From assembly GCA_031763025.1 (NCBI GenBank), contig JASSKH010000016.1, positions 5,518,001 to 5,582,000 on the forward strand: a DNA stretch of 64,000 nucleotides, written 5' to 3'. A program made the translations under genes and the position numbers. Under the pieces are notes generated by a model. It saw only the letters and a list, made by a program, of their open reading frames with translations. It was not told the DNA's origin and did not search any database. Below, one piece after another: positions 63,905-64,000 of the stretch. Position 1 is the first letter of the stretch. Each line of letters opens with the position of its first letter. Source of the DNA: Macrocystis pyrifera (taxonomy: Eukaryota; Sar; Phaeophyceae; Laminariales; Laminariaceae).

Positions 63905-64000
63905 AGAGGGAAGTGTGTGCGTGTGGCGTACTCATTTATTGCTTGCGTTATTCGTTTGACCAGTGACCACGTACTCCTTTCGAGACGGAGCACCGGTGGG
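63905..64000 (-). mobile_element. LINE 3' end, minus orientation, at the window edge
   Basis: On the minus strand it reads CTCCGTCTCGAAAGGAGTAC through GCAATAAATGAGTACG. The tail is no longer pure C. It continues to the window edge. Confidence 0.55.

Noticed and set aside
1-64000. tRNA, rRNA or other structured RNA genes.
   Set aside because: No cloverleaf with conserved loops or rRNA segment was recognised by eye. The ACTACGGCCATGC motif of the SINE-like family recalls 5S rRNA ends but does not extend to a 5S-like sequence.

Overview
The window is eukaryotic nuclear DNA. Coding sequence is split into short, phase-consistent exons separated by introns of 0.15 to 5.5 kb, and the introns are packed with transposon debris and homopolymers. 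I infer a photosynthetic stramenopile, most likely a brown alga, from the long repeat-rich introns, the moderate GC content and the gene types. No marker in the window proves the lineage, so treat this as a low-to-moderate confidence guess.

Two protein genes can be assembled exon by exon. On the minus strand, 15077 down to 6183, five exons give a 330-residue hotdog-fold thioesterase (PaaI/THEM4 type) with an N-terminal presequence and one hydrophobic segment. On the plus strand, from about 15220 to beyond the right edge, roughly 30 exons (about 1,737 codons here, 3' end missing) give a soluble adenylyl cyclase of the ADCY10 type. It has an N-terminal extension, catalytic half C1 (exons 22417-27100), a disordered linker, catalytic half C2 (38493-45991), then a STAND/AAA-like NTPase (46778-63841). 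In the NTPase a large Ser/Gly/Pro-rich insert separates Walker A (47847) from Walker B (61540). The two genes diverge from a gap of about 140 bp (15078-15219), a likely bidirectional promoter.

Layout: 1-6182 has no gene, only tandem duplications, foldbacks and C-tailed retroposon ends. 6183-15077 is the thioesterase gene; its introns hold a cluster of CGGGGG-type MITEs (12.3-13.7 kb) and long G/C tracts. 15220-64000 is the cyclase gene; its introns carry a degenerate LINE (27.5-28.9 kb) and many copies of at least four short repeat families.

The most unusual points are: (1) a LINE and a SINE-like family that share a 3' end reading AATGAGTAC followed by a C tract, that is, C-tailed retroposons; (2) repeated placement of those C tracts just upstream of splice acceptors in sense orientation; (3) four GC-AG introns among about 29 in one gene; and (4) three frame breaks in otherwise well-conserved cyclase exons, two at G homopolymers and one in the Walker B exon. 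Exon calls rest on reading-frame continuity, splice dinucleotides and recognised family motifs. No alignment or transcript data were available.
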